Positions 22,373 to 34,795 of a stretch of DNA of 64,000 nt are shown piece after piece. A model generated the notes under the pieces. The model was not told the origin of the DNA, ran no database searches, and saw only the letters and a program-made list of their open reading frames with translations. The DNA is from Lepus europaeus (Eukaryota; Chordata; Mammalia; Lagomorpha; Leporidae). Made by a program: the position numbers and the translations under genes. The stretch spans positions 31,205,858 through 31,269,857 of the forward strand of contig NC_084835.1 of assembly GCF_033115175.1 (NCBI RefSeq). The letters run 5' to 3'. Numbering within the stretch: the stretch's first letter is position 1; every line of letters begins with the position of its first letter.

Positions 22373-22864
22373 AACTTCATGGAATCTTGTGAGATCTTTT
22401 CCAAAGGGGAAAGTTTTCATTCAATGCCATGTTTTCTAGGATTGCTTGTCTGTTACAATAAAAACTTAAGGAGTCTATAAATATATGACTACCTAAATTA
22501 ATATTCTCTGTCATTTAAAGATGATCAATAACTCTGTGAACCAAGATGTTACTGAGAACAAAATGACAGTCAATCAACTTGGAACAAGTTTAAAAATATA
22601 ATTACCACCATAGTACTCTTCTTTTAAACTCCAAGAAAATGATTAGCTTATAGCCTTAAAGTGCAAGTCATTACTCAGGATACTTTGTCATTTTAGCTTG
22701 CTTCAGAAACTATTTTCCTGCTAAACTTACTTAAAATTATAGTAAAATTATTTTCAATTTATTTTGAAATAATGTCCTAGAATTCTGTCTTGAGGAGAAT
22801 GTTATTTAAAATACTGAAATAACTTTAACAACATTATAATTTAAGACAGATAAAACCGTTTTAC

Positions 22865-23060
22865 CTGATTCGACATAAGTGTGGAAACACAGTTATAGAA
22901 TGCGTCCAATTTCTCAGGTTTAATGCCTTCTAGTGCTTCCTTCTTGGTAAAAAGACTTATGACCTTTGGATACCATGTGTTCATTATCTTCTCTTCTGTC
23001 TTTCTGGCTTGTATTGATAGATCATTTTTCAGTGACTCACAATCAATTGGACCTTTAGCT
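22865..23060 (-). CDS. DNAH12: DNAH12 exon 8, residues 234-299
   Basis: The frame reads AKGPIDCESLKNDLSIQARK, then NTWYPKVISLFTKKEALEG, ending STLMSNQ. The acceptor is TCAAAAACAG and the donor is AATCAG|GTAAAA. One base completes codon 234 and the exon ends in phase 0. Confidence 0.95.
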
Positions 23061-23266
23061 CTGTTTTTGATAACAAAGAAAAAGTATTTGAAGCAAATGA
23101 TAGATATTAATCTTGATACATAATTGATTAAACAAGATAAATTCTTAAAATTCTAAACTATATGTATCTGAAGATTTGTGAATGTGTTTTTTAAAATGTA
23201 CAGTCAAAAATATAGATTTAAACAAGGGGATATTCAAATTTTAAAATTATAAGTGCAAAATTTTAC

Positions 23267-23425
23267 CTAATTCCTGTTAAGTCCAGTAATATTGTATTAG
23301 CAAATGTTGAATAACCAAGGTCCAGTAACATTTTCATAGTTGGATGAACAATGTGCAAATTAGCTAGTATTTTATTTCTTGCCTGCACATAGCTGGAATG
23401 CCAGGGGTTAGAGTAATCCAGGCCT
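23267..23425 (-). CDS. DNAH12: DNAH12 exon 7, residues 181-234
   Basis: The frame reads GLDYSNPWHSSYVQARNK and later MKMLLDLGYSTFANTI, a signature of this dynein tail. The acceptor is TTTGCTTTCCCAG and the donor is GGAATTAG|GTAAAA. One base completes codon 181 and two are left for codon 234. Confidence 0.95.
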
Positions 23426-23965
23426 CTGGGAAAGCAAAGCGTAATACAAAATATCAGGAAAACAATCAATGCTAAATTTTAGGAAATAGAGTTTATGACA
23501 CGGAACTAGTACTAAAGTGAGAAAACTGGGGATTGAGAAGAGGGAACTGTGGCCAGCAATGGGAGCCTTGGAAGACAGACAATTAGTAACAGCAGGTCAA
23601 GGTCTCAAAAGCACATTAACTTTAGAGAAAACAGACAATTTGTGGCTTAGGCAGATGGATGGGTCAGTCCCTGCTAATTTCCACTCTGCTGTGGCTCAGT
23701 TGCCTGAAGAAGAGATAATAGGGGAGCAGTGTTGGAGAAATCTATGTGGCACACACCAAAGCTTACTCAAGGCCACGCTGAGCTGTGTACATCCATCAAG
23801 GTCCTGTCAGTTATGAAAACAGAACCACACAAGTACAGTGCAGAGAAGACCTCTGGGGATTTTTGGATATGTTCAAACTATGAAAGCTTCAAAAGGTTCA
23901 TAGAAACACGTACTGCGAAACACATATGCACAGATTTCAGTGTTACACCAAAAATAAACTTTTAA

Positions 23966-24262
23966 AAAAGTCTCTTTATGATTTGATAGGCAGAACAACA
24001 GAGTGACAGACAGACAGACAGACTGCAAGATACAGAGTTGTATTCTTCAGTTTATTCTGCAAATGACCCCAACAGCTAAGCCTACGGCTGGGCCTGGCCC
24101 AGAGCCAGGAGCTAGGAACATGAAGCTTGTCTTCCACAAGGGGGCAGAAACCCAAGTACTTGAGCTACCACTGCTGCCTCCCAGAATCTGCGTTAGCAAA
24201 AAGCTGGTGCCAGGAGCCAGAGCCAGAAATCTGGCACTGCAGTGTGTGACACTGGGCTACAA
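23966..24262 (-). mobile_element. old C-type SINE
   Basis: GATAGGCAGAACAACAGAGTG at the left and a decayed head at the right. Confidence 0.65.
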
Positions 24263-25095
24263 ACCTGGTTTATCTTTTAATTCCATTTTCTCCATTAGCT
24301 TTTTTTAACATTAATATTTACAAATACTATGATTCAGAGAATAAGTCATGAGGGTTCAGTTATCATAAAGGCAACAGTGCTTGGGATTATTAAACAATGT
24401 TGCAAGGAGCAGAATGAAACTAAAAGGGACAATTTTTAAAAGTGAACCAAAATTCACATTCAGAAGACTTGAGTCAGACTGAGTCCCCAGGGTTAACCCA
24501 GTAAGAAAATTAACTCTTGAAATGATTCTAGTAAAAGTCAGTCAGACCTTTTTGACTTAAATATGTAAACTCATGCTGATAGAACTCAAAATAATCCTTA
24601 TGCTTTTGGTTCGCCTGGTGAATTCACATAAGGGACTGATCATCCCAGAATTCGGAACTAAGTCATCTTCCCTTGCTCGAGAGAGGTAACACTCCGGAGA
24701 CACCGTGTGGGCATACGGCCTTGACCTAACGAATCAAGGAAGTTCCCCACCAAGCAGAAGATATACTTAACGATCAGATAAACCACTGTCTGTTTGTCTA
24801 GGGAACCCTCTGCATAATGCCATCAGCCACTGAGGTGCTAGGAATTTGTTTTGTTATGGCAGCAGTGCCATAACACCTTCCAGAGAAAGTTCAGCTGTCT
24901 TAGAAACGAGGCCAACATCACGCAAGTTATGAAACCCACAAATGTGTCTGACACAAACAGAATTGGTGTCAGCAATGACTCCAAGGCTGCTTTTCTCAAG
25001 CGGAGTCCTGTGAGCTTTTTGAAGTCCCCATGTAACTATGACCTTCACAAGTATAGACTTAATCCTTAATCTCAATCTGTATCAGAGCCTTAGAT
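24263..25095. other. intronic sequence, no gene recognised
   Basis: DNAH12 intron 6. Mixed-composition, non-SINE sequence with CpGs near 24680-24740. It may be a decayed repeat; no exon is seen. Confidence 0.45.
24852..24875. repeat. perfect 10-bp hairpin
   Basis: TGTTATGGCA and TGCCATAACA are separated by GCAG. In DNAH12 intron 6; no other sign of an RNA gene. Confidence 0.7.
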
Positions 25096-25382
25096 GAAGG
25101 GGCAGGTGTTGGCACAGTAGTGACACCACCTGGGACTGTCATAGCCCATTTCAGAGTCCCTGAGTTCCAATGCTGACTCTGTTTCCCATGCGTCTTCTTG
25201 TTAACGTACTCCCTGGGAAGCAACAGAGGATGGATCAAGTACATTGGTCCCTGTCACGGACGTGGGAGACTCAGAAGGAGTTCCAGGCTCCTGGCTTTGG
25301 CCTGGCCTAGTCCTGGCTGTTGCAGTTTTCTGGGGAGTGAACCAGTGGATGCAAGATCTGTCTTTTAAATAAATAAATTTCA
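25096..25382 (+). mobile_element. old C-type SINE
   Basis: GGCAGGTGTTGGCACAGTAG head and TCTTTTAAATAAATAAATTT tail, 47 bases from DNAH12 exon 6. Confidence 0.7.
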
Positions 25383-25428
25383 AGATACTCAACTAGATTC
25401 AGTACTGTGTTTTAAATATTTTACTTAC

Positions 25429-25501
25429 ACAGGAGATTCAGGTAAAGGGCCTCCTTCATCCTTGAGCCAGTGAACTGACGGTTTCACAAGAACACTCTGC
25501 A
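25429..25501 (-). CDS. DNAH12: DNAH12 exon 6, residues 157-181
   Basis: The exon encodes VQSVLVKPSVHWLKDEGGPL and ends PESP. The acceptor used is GTGTATTTTAG|TGCAGAG. Phase requires this site, because the AG five bases further on would put exon 5 and exon 6 out of frame. The donor is TCTCCTGT|GTAAGT. It ends with two bases of codon 181. Confidence 0.93.
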
Positions 25502-25908
25502 CTAAAATACACGTATGTATTAGTACTTCTTGAAAATCCTTGCAAGACCTACCCATGTCAAAATTTCTAACCTATGATATTGGACAATATAGTGTGCTGT
25601 GCAATAAAATAAGAAAAAAATTGCTTCATTATTAACATTAACCAAGGTCCTGATACTATTGTAGCCTTACTTTGGAGATGAACTCAGACACAGGAAAGCT
25701 GGAATAAATCCTCAGCATTTTGCATTTTATCTACTCAAAAGACCTATTGTATAATATAGTGACTACAGTTAGTAACAAGCATATTATATTCTTGAAGATT
25801 GCTAATGGTAGACTTTTAGCACTCTCACCCCCAAAAATTTCATAAGCATGTGAGGTAATGCGTTTGTTAATTAGCTAAGTTTAGCCATTACACAATGTAT
25901 ACTTATTT

Positions 25909-26245
25909 ATTTATTTATTTATTTTTGACAGGTAGACTGGATAGTGAGAGAGAGAGACAGAGAGAAAGGTCTTCCAATTTTCCAATGGTTCACCCTCCAA
26001 TGGCTGCCGCGGCCGGCACATCTCGCTGATCCGAAGCCAGGAGCCAGGTGCTTCTCCTGGTCTCCTATGCGGGTGCAGGGCCCAAGCACTTGGGCCATCC
26101 TCCACTGCCTTCCCGGGCCATAGCAGAGAGCTGGCCTGGAAGAGGGGCAACCGGGATAGAATCCGGCACCCCAACCAGGACTAGAACCCAGTGTGCCAGA
26201 GCCACAAGGCGGAGGATTAGCCTGTTGAGCCACGGTTCCGGCCAT
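25909..26245 (-). mobile_element. young C-type SINE with target duplication
   Basis: AATGTATACTTATTT flanks it (25894-25908 and 26246-26260). Right end GAGCCACGGTTCCGGCC. Confidence 0.9.
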
Positions 26246-26554
26246 AATGTATACTTATTTTAAAACATGTAGTATACTGTAAATTAGATACAATTTTTAT
26301 TTATCAAAAAGGAAAATTTATTCCAATATATTACAAAGGTTTAACCCCTAGTAATTCTCAAAAATATTAATATTTTCTGACAGCCTTGTGAAGAGATTAA
26401 AACTATAAAAGTAAAAAAAAAAAATCAAAGAGCTACTACTAATAAACATAAGAAAACCATAAAAAATGCCTTCAAATTGCAAAGATTTTAAGTAAATTAT
26501 AGGTTAAAGATAAAAAATTTAAATAAAAATTATATCTAAAATATATAGAGTTTA

Positions 26555-26876
26555 GGGGCCGGCACTGTGGCACAACAGGTTAAAACCCTGACCTGAGGTG
26601 CTGGCATCCCATATGGGCGCCAGTCCTAGTCCTGGCAGTTTCTCTTCTGATCCAGCTCTTTGCTATGGCCTGGGAAAGCAGTAGAATTGGCCCAAGTTCT
26701 TGGACCCCTGCACCCACGTGGGAGACCGAGAAGAAGCTCCTGGCTCCTGGTTTCGGATGGGTGCAGCTCCAGCCATTGCGGCCATTTGGGGAGTAAACCA
26801 GCAGATGGAAGACCTCTCTATCTATACCTCTCTGTAACTCTGTCTTTCAAATCAATAAAATAAATCTTTAAAAAAT
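26555..26876 (+). mobile_element. C-type SINE, older
   Basis: GGGGCCGGCACTGTGGCAC head; TTTCAAATCAATAAAATAAA tail, about 115 bases from DNAH12 exon 5. Confidence 0.85.
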
Positions 26877-26990
26877 AAAATAAAATAGAGGGTTTAAATA
26901 TGTAGTGTGTGGTATTCATTATACTTTTACTTTTGATGTGGCAGTGAGGGGAAATCAAAATCCGGTTGGCCTGTTTTAAATGCAACTTAC

Positions 26991-27180
26991 CCAAATGTCT
27001 CTTCATACTTTTTTCAAAGTCATTTGACACCTCATTTATCAGATGCTCCAGAAGTTCTTCTTTTTCTTTCCCTTCCTTTAAAGACTCAGGTATCAGCATT
27101 AACACATGATCCAGCCATTCCTGCTGAATAGGTACTATAGGTCTACTCTCTACACATTGCTTCATGTAAATATAGTTGAA
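26991..27180 (-). CDS. DNAH12: DNAH12 exon 5, residues 94-157
   Basis: The frame reads FNYIYMKQCVESRPIVPIQQ and continues to FEKSMKRHL, a conserved DNAH12 tail segment. The acceptor is TTCTGTTCTCAG and the donor is CATTTGG|GTAAG. The exon starts in phase 0 and leaves one base for exon 6. It is rich in charged residues (KEGKEKEELLEHL), as expected for the helical tail that docks intermediate and light chains. The 12.4-kb intron before it is packed with SINEs and L1 fragments. Confidence 0.95.
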
Positions 27181-27284
27181 CTGAGAACAGAAAGAAAAAG
27201 CAAATGTTCTCCAGGGTATAGCATTTCAGTGTAACTCTTGAAAGCTCTGTGTTCTTAGAACATTATATAAGAATAAAAATATTC

Positions 27285-27563
27285 TGGGGCTGGTGTTGTG
27301 GCATAGCAGTGCCAGCATCCCATATTGGCACTGGTTTGAGTCCAAGCTGCTCCACTTCTGATCTAGCTCCCTGCTAACATGCCTGGGAAAAGCAGCAGAA
27401 TATAGCCCAAGTGCTTGGGTACCTGTACCCATGTGGGAGATATAGATGGAACTCTTGGGCCTTACCTAGTCCTGGCTGCCGTGGCCATTTGGGGAGTGAA
27501 CCAGTGGACAGAAGGTCTCTCTTTGTCTCTCCCTCTCTGCCTTTCAAATAAATAAATCTTTTA
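27285..27563 (+). mobile_element. C-type SINE, older
   Basis: GGGGCTGGTGTTGTGGCATA head (short internal deletion); CTTTCAAATAAATAAATCTT tail. Confidence 0.8.
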
Positions 27564-27621
27564 AAAATATATTATGAAAAATAAAATTTTCTCAGAATAA
27601 ACAACTTCCCCCCGAAAGACA

Positions 27622-28425
27622 CATTTAATACAAACTTCATGCATTTCATAAATACAATCTTTAGGAATATAGTTATTCTTCCAACCATATCCACCCTCCT
27701 ACCCACACTTCCTTTCACTACCTCTCTCTCTCATCACTTTCCCATTCCCCCTGCCATTATCCACTAAAATTCATTTTCGATTAACTTTATACACAGAAGA
27801 CCAACTCTATACTAAAGAGTTCAACAAATTGCACACACACACAAAAATCTGTTCAACAGTCAAGTGCTGTTCAAAGTGGTTGCATCTTGGAGTTAATTTT
27901 TTGAAATTTAATTAACTTTAAAGTATCCAAGATTGATACATCTTTTGCAAGCACTTATACATAGTTCTAACTCTTTGAGGATAGAGGTTCTTTATGGTAA
28001 GTTAGTGCACAGTAATCATGTTGTTAATTTAACAATTAACACTCTTAACATATGATATCAATGATCACCTGAGGCTCTTGACATGAGCTGTCTAGGTTCT
28101 GGAAGCCTTCTGAATCCACAAACTCCATTAGTATTTAGACAAGGCCATAAGCGAAGTGGAAGTTCTCTCCTCCCTTCGGATAAAAGTACCTCCTTTGATG
28201 GCTACTTCTTTCTACTGGGGTCTCACCAACAGAGGTTCTCAGGTAGGACATTTTCTGCCACGGTATCTTGGCTTTCCATGCCTGAAATGCTCTTGTGGGC
28301 TTTTCAGCCAGATTAAATGCCTTAAGGGCTGATTCTGAGGTCAGAGTGTATTTCAAGCAATTGTCATTCTATGAGCCTGCTATGTGGAATGCTTCCCATG
28401 TTGGAGCATTCACTCTTTTAAATTC
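27622..28425 (-). mobile_element. L1 3' end, minus strand
   Basis: It is the reverse complement of the L1 3' UTR, including the C-rich tract (CACCCTCCTACCCACACTTCC) and the CAACAGGAGTCACTG-type block in diverged form. It lies in DNAH12 intron 4, in the same orientation as the gene. Confidence 0.8.
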
Positions 28426-28490
28426 TATTATTATTACCAGACCCTTAATCCTATCCATATGACCACTTTGACACTTAAGATAGTATTTCT

Positions 28491-28803
28491 GGGGCCAGCA
28501 CTGTGGTGTAGCAGATAGTCACTGCCTGCCATGCTGGCATCCCATATGGGTGCTGGTTTGAGTCCCAGCTGCTCCACCTCTGATCCAACTCTGCTATAGC
28601 CTAGGAGAGCAGAAAATGGTCCAAGTCCTTGGGCCCCTGCACCTGCATGGGAGATCAAGAAGAAGCTCCTGGCTCCTAGCTCCTGGCTTTTGATTGGCTA
28701 AGCTCTGGCCCTTGCACCCATTTGTGGATTGAACCAGCTGATGGACAAGTACTTTCTCTGCCTCTGCCTTTAACGCTGCCTTTTGAATAAATGTTTTTTT
28801 TTT
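28491..28803 (+). mobile_element. C-type SINE, older
   Basis: GGGGCCAGCACTGTGGTGTA head; CTTTTGAATAAATG tail. Confidence 0.8.
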
Positions 28804-28984
28804 AAATGATGATATTTCTAACACCCAGCTTAAAGGGATTTGGGACCCCATGCAAGTTTTTAAGCTGCACACTTAGAACTAAGTCCCTAGGAATGTATGC
28901 AGAACTATACAGCTTTACAAACTTCTTATACTTAATAATTACAACTTTATGAACATGGTGAAAATATGCAACTTTTAATCTAAA

Positions 28985-29790
28985 AGTTGTCTGTGGTATC
29001 AGCAGTTTGATTTTTATCCATGGTTCCTGGCTTCTGATTCCCTCCCTCTACCTTTCTGTCTTGGATCTGATCATTACACAAATGTTTGACTTACATTGTC
29101 TGATAGACGATAAAACTCCTGTTTCAAAAAGAGTAATACCCCATACTCACGAGGAAGGATGCTGTGCAGAAAAGCCAAGAAGAACCTGGACAGGGATTAT
29201 AGGGCTTCCCTACCCAGTCTATGAGCATTATATCAGATCCTTTTTATCCATTCACATTTCTGCACTAGCTTCAGCCATGCCTGTGCAATGAAATGCCCAT
29301 AAAAACCCAAAAAGACTATTTGGAGAGCTTCCAGAAAGCTGGACACATGGAGGTTTCAAGAGGGTGTGGACAAGGCATGGAAGTTCTGAGCTCCTGCCGC
29401 ATACCTGGCCCTATGTAACTCTTCATATGTATCCTTTATAATATCCTGTATTAAGCTAGTGAATACATTTCACTAAGTTTTGTGAGCCACTGCAGCAAAT
29501 TAATTGAACCAAAAGAAGGAGTTGCAAGAACTTCTGTCAATAGCTGGGTCAGACACACAGGTGAAATATAAGGGGCATGTGATTAGCATCTGAAGTAGAG
29601 GTACGAAGTCTGCGGGAGCAAGACCTCAAGCTTTAGGATCTGACACTACCTCTAGATAGATAGTGTTAGAATGGAATCAGTGGAGACACAATTGTTACTC
29701 ACTGTAGAAATGCTTGCTTGATTAGTCAGGGGTAACACCCCACACACATCTGGTGTCAAAAGTGGCCTACTGTGAGAGTAATAGGAGGAA
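28985..29790 (+). repeat. solitary LTR of an ancient endogenous retrovirus (family uncertain)
   Basis: CCCATAAAAACCCAAAAAG, AGCTTCCAGAAAGCTGGACA, GTGAGCCACTGCAGCAAATT and AATTGAACC..AGGAG, ending ATCTGGTGTCAAAAGTG, are in the order of an old mammalian LTR. No internal coding sequence follows. In DNAH12 intron 4. Confidence 0.5.
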
Positions 29791-30037
29791 CCGGGTTTCA
29801 GTTTGGAAGACTAGTCCTAGGAGACATTAAAGCATACTCTCCAGCCCATAAAATTAGAAGAGTGTGGTACAGGTGCATGAATAGACAGACTAATGGAAAA
29901 CAACATCCAGCAATACTACTAACACTAGAAAACTCAGAATGCAATAAACACACCATCTTAAGTCACTGAGGTAAACATTAATGTTTTGATAAATAGTTCT
30001 GGGACAACTAGTTAATATCTGGAAAAACATAAATTAG

Positions 30038-30353
30038 GGGCTGGCATCATGGTAGTCAGTCAAGCTGGCAGAAGCAGCTTCCCATATAAGCACCAGTTCA
30101 TATCCCAGCTGCTCCACTTCCCAACCAGCTCCCTGCTTAAGTGCATGGGTAAACAGTGGAAGACGGCCCTAGTGCTCAGGCCCCTACTTGTGGGAGGCCT
30201 AGATGGAGTTTTAGGCTTCTTGGCTTCAGCCTGGCCCAGATCCAGATGTTGTGGCTATTAGGGGAGCAAACCAGTGGATGGAAACTTGCTTGATCCTTCT
30301 CTCTCAACATGTCTATGTCACTTTGCCTTTCAAATAAATAAATCTTAAAAAAA
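30038..30353 (+). mobile_element. C-type SINE, older, inside an ancient L1
   Basis: GGGGCTGGCATCATGGTAG head; CTTTCAAATAAATAAATCTT tail. Confidence 0.8.
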
Positions 30354-31129
30354 AGATAAATTGATCCATACCTTCCACCATACACAAGAATAAACTCTAA
30401 ACCAATAACCAACTTAAAAAATAAAACTGTATGCCTAGAAAAAAAGGATGACATCATTCTCTAACTTTAGTATAGAGAAAAACTTAACTAGGATACAAAT
30501 TCCAGATACAATAAAGAAACACGTGGTACATAAGCTTTAACCACATAAATAAAAATGTTTACATGGCAAAAAAAAAAAGTCATCATAAAAAAAGACAACC
30601 GACAATCTGGGAGAAAGTATTTGCAATATATATTTCAGGTAAAGTATAAAGCATGCTTTAAAATGTAGGGGATAAATGAACCCAGAGTAAACTATGCTGA
30701 GTGGAATATACCTATGATAAAGGGACAAGTACTGTCTTGCTTCTCTACCCTTAGAGTCACTTAATTCATAGAAACAGTAAACAGAATGGGAATTGCTAGG
30801 GACTGGAAAGAGGGGCAAACAGTGAGTTGTTACTTAATAAGTATAGAATTTCAGTTTTGCAAGGTCCAATGTTCTAGTAACTGGTTGTACAACAATGTGA
30901 AATACTTAACATTACTGAACTGTGCCCTCAAAAACAATTAAGATAGTACATTTTATGCTACACCTATTTAACCATAATTTATAAATGTTCAGGGGAAAAT
31001 AAGATCAAAAACACAATGGAAGCATGGCAGAAAATATGAACTTACATTTCACAATAAAAATCATATTAAAATAGCTCAACCCTGTGAAAAGATGTTCGTT
31101 CTCACTCATAGTTAGAAACAGCAAATTTA

Positions 31130-31484
31130 GGCCAGTGCCATGGCTCAACATGCTAATCCTCCGCCTAGCGGCGCCGGCACACCGGGTTCTAGTCCCGATC
31201 AGGGCACCGGATTCTGTCCCGGTTGCCCCCCTTCCAGGCCAGCTCTCTGCTATGGCCTAGGAGTACAGTGGAGGATGGCCCAAGTGCTTGGGCCCTGCAC
31301 CCCATGGGAGACCAGGAGAAGCTCCTGGCTCCTGGCTTCGGAGCAGCGCAGTGCACTGGCCACAGCACGCTGGCCACGGCAGCCATTGGAGGGTGAACCA
31401 ACGGCAAAAGGAAGACCTTTCTCTCTGTCTCTCTCTCTCACTGTCCACTCTGCCTGTCAAAAAAAAAAAAAATTAAAAAAAAAA
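31130..31484 (+). mobile_element. young C-type SINE with 16-bp target duplication
   Basis: AGAAACAGCAAATTTA flanks it (31114-31129 and 31485-31500). Tail CTGCCTGTC plus A. It carries an extra copy of a GGCCACGGCA-like segment near 31360-31385. Confidence 0.92.
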
Positions 31485-31689
31485 AGAAACAGCAAATTTA
31501 GACCTCCCTGTGATACTATTTGCTACCTATCATACAGATAAAAACTTAAATACAGGACCCCTATTTTCTGTTGATGAGACCCTGAGGGAGCAAGCACATT
31601 CAAAAATTGCTAATAGCAAACTGGCATGGGTTTTTGGAAAGAAATCTCATAAACTATTTAACAGAACTTCATATTAATACAGCAGTATT

Positions 31690-31972
31690 TGAAAAAGGCT
31701 AATTACAGAAAGAGAGGAAGACAAACATATCCCCCATAAGCTGGATAACTCTCCCAATGGCCACAACCCCAGGCCAGAGCCAGGAACCAGGAACTCCATG
31801 CAGGTCTCCTATGTAGGTGGCAGGGACCCAAGCACTTGGTCCATCTTCTGCTGCTTTCCAGGGCACATTAGCAGGGAGCTAGATTGAAAGTGGAACAGCT
31901 GGGACTTGAACTGGTACTCATGGGATACTGGAATCACAGGTGTCACCTTACCCTGCAGTGCCACAATTCCAG
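31690..31972 (-). mobile_element. old C-type SINE
   Basis: Reversed copy; CCAGGAACTCCATGCAGGTC inside and CCTGCAGTGCCACAATTCC at the right. Confidence 0.65.
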
Positions 31973-32395
31973 TACCCAGAATAATTTTTGAACACTGAAT
32001 TTTGATTATATACCCTCACACTAAAAACAAAACAACAACAACAAAAAATCCTCCAAACAAGTATAAAACCATCGTGATTACATTTGTTTTCAAAAACACT
32101 ATGAATTAGCAATCTTGAAACTATGTACATTCTAGGATTTAACCAAACATATGGTAGCTAACAAAAATCATGTTCCTCATTATTAGAGAAAGGAGCTACA
32201 AATACTGTAAGAGAGAAGACTAGAATAAATCCTGCGATGCTGAATTTGAACAGGAGGCATTGATCTGAATCCCTGCTTCCTGAGATAGGTAACTAGCTAG
32301 TTAGATAAGCATGAAATAGTAAGACAGAGAGACAATTATTTCTTGGCTGTTTCTGCTAAGAACGTCAAGCAGCAATGACATCTCAGTGTCATGGT

Positions 32396-34795
32396 GGGTT
32401 TTTTTGTTGTTTATTTTACTTAAGGTACACAAAATCCATATATTTCCGATGTACATGATTCAAGAACATAGTGTTTCCACCCCATACCCCTCCCACCATT
32501 CTTCCTACTGCCTCTCCTATTCCCATTCTTATTTTTAATTAACTTTATATTCATAAGGCAAACTCTCTACTTAGTGCAGGGTTAAACAAATAGTACGAAG
32601 AAAAAGAACACTTTCTGAACAGTCAGGACAAGGACTATTAAAAATCATCACATCTCAAAGCATCAATTTCACTCCTGCAGAAAAACTTTTAAGGGCATCA
32701 GGGAAAACACATGGTACTTGTATTTTTGGTACTGGCTTATTTCACCAAGTATAATGGTTTCCAGTAGCATCCATTTTGTTGCAAAAGACAGGATTTCTTT
32801 TTTTTTTTTACCACTGTATAGTATTTCATAATGTATATATACCATAGTTTCTATATCTAATCTTTAGCTGATGGACATCTGCATTGATTCCTATCTTAGC
32901 TATTGTGAATTGAGCTGCAATAAAGATGGGGGTACAGATCACTCTTTCATATGCTGATTTCTTTTGGTCTGGGTAAATTCCCAGGAGTAGGATAGCTGGA
33001 TTGTACTGTAGGTCTATATTCAGATTTCTGAGGTATCTCCATACTGTCTTCTACAGTGACTGCAGCATTTTACATTCCCACCAATGGTGGACCAGAGTAC
33101 CTTTTTCCCCACATCCTCACCAGCATTTGTTGTCTGATGATGTCTGTATGAGAGCCATTCTAACTGGCTGTGGTCAACTTTCTTTGTAGTTTTGATTCGC
33201 ATTTCCCTGATACTGAGTGATCCTGAACATTTTTTCCTGTATCTGCTGGTCATTTGAATTGTCTTTATTAAAAAATGCCTAGCCAAGTCCTCTACTCATT
33301 TCTTGACTGACTGTTTTGTTGTTGACTTTTGTGAGCTCTTAATGGATTCTGGATATTAATCCTTTATCAGTTGCACAGTTTACAAATATTTTCTCCCTTT
33401 CTGTCAGTTGTCTCTTCACTTTGCTGAGTGTTTCTTCTGCAATACAGAAGCATCCCAGCTTGATGTATTCCCATTTGTTAATCTTGGCTTTGATTACTTG
33501 TGCCCCTGGGGTCTTTTCCAAGAAGTCTTTGCCTATACCAATGTCTTGCAGGGTTTCCCCAATATTCTCTAGTAATTTGATGGTATTGGGTCATAGACTT
33601 ATGTCTTCAATCCATTTTGAGTGGATTTTTGTTTAAGGTGTAAGGTAGGGGCCATTTCATACTTCTGCATGCAGAGATCCACTTTCCCAGCAGGACTGAT
33701 TTTAGTTCCTTTGCCAAAAATAAGTTTGTTGTAGATGCTGCAATTGATTTCTGGAGTTTCTATTCTGTTCCACTGGTCTACACATCTGTTTTTGTGCTAG
33801 TGATGGGCTGTTTTTTGTTTTGTTTTGTTTTGCTTTTTTAACAGGCAGAGTGGACAGTGAGAGAGGCAGACAGAGAGAAAGGTCTTCCTTTGCCGTTGGT
33901 TCACACACACACACACACACACCTCATGGCCGCTGCATACAACACACCACGCTGATCCAAAGCCAGGAGCCAGGTGCTTTTCCCGGTCTCCCACATGAGT
34001 GCAGGGCCCAAGCACTTGGGCCATGCTCCACTGCACTCCCGTGCCACAGCAGAGAGCTGGACTGGAAGAGCAGCAACCGGGACAGAATCTTGCGCCCCAA
34101 CCGGGACTAGAACCTGGGTTGTCGGTGCCACAGGCAGAGGATTAGCCTATTGAGCTGTGGCGCCGGCCATGGGCTGTTTTGATTATGACTGCCTTGTAGT
34201 CTGTCTTGACATCTGACATGGTGATGCTTCTAGCTTTGTTTTTGTTGTATAACGTTACTTTAGCTATTCGGGGTCTCCTGTGTTTTCATATGAATTTTAA
34301 CCTACTTTTTTCTGGATCTGAGGAGAATGTCCCTAGTATTTTGATTGGGATCACATTAAACCTATGTTACTTTTGGTAAAATTAGACATTTTGCTGGTAT
34401 TGATTCTTCCAATCTATGAACATGGAAAACGTTTCCATTCTTTTTGTGTCTTCTTCTATTTTTTCAGTGTTTTATCATTTCAGAGATTTTGACATCCTTG
34501 GTTAAGTTTATTCCAAGATTTTTAATTTTTTGGTAGCTATTGTGAATGGGATTGATCCCAGACATTCTTTCTCAGCCATTGCATTGTCTTTATTTATAAA
34601 GGCTATTGATCTTTGTGTATTAATTTTATATCCTGCCACTTTACTAAACTTTTGTGAGTTCTAGTACTCTCTCAATGGAGTCATTAGAATACCCTATATA
34701 TATGATCATGTCATCTGCAAATAGGGATAGTTTGACTTTCTCCTTTCCAATTTGTGTCCACTTGATTTCTTTTAGTATCGTGGTTTTTAAAATAC
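32396..34795 (-). mobile_element. 5'-truncated L1 with decayed ORF2, minus strand, split by a SINE
   Basis: The left end is an L1 3' UTR in reverse complement. Further right, minus-strand frames match ORF2: IREMRIKTT near 33190, GYSNDSIERVLEL and the FADD motif near 34680-34750. Many stops and shifts are present. The young SINE at 33815-34168 interrupts it. It is older than the elements at 3.9 and 10.1 kb. Confidence 0.85.
33815..34168 (-). mobile_element. young C-type SINE carrying a CA microsatellite
   Basis: ATGGGCTGTTTT flanks it (33803-33814 and 34169-34180). An (AC)n run of about 20 bases near 33902-33922 replaces part of the body. Confidence 0.9.

Larger units (their letters stand above)
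29985..31690 (+). mobile_element. ancient L1 ORF2/3' end fragments, split by SINEs
   Basis: Pieces at 29985-30036, 30356-31113 and 31501-31690 read like the old mammalian L1 tail (GGGAGAAAGTATTTGCAATAT, then CAATTAAGATAGTACATTTTATG). Two SINEs interrupt it. It is strongly decayed. Confidence 0.6.

Noticed and set aside
25429-25496. A shorter form of DNAH12 exon 6 using the AG just before AGTGTTC.
   Set aside because: Exon 5 leaves one base, which only fits the acceptor at 25502. The shorter form gives an early stop.
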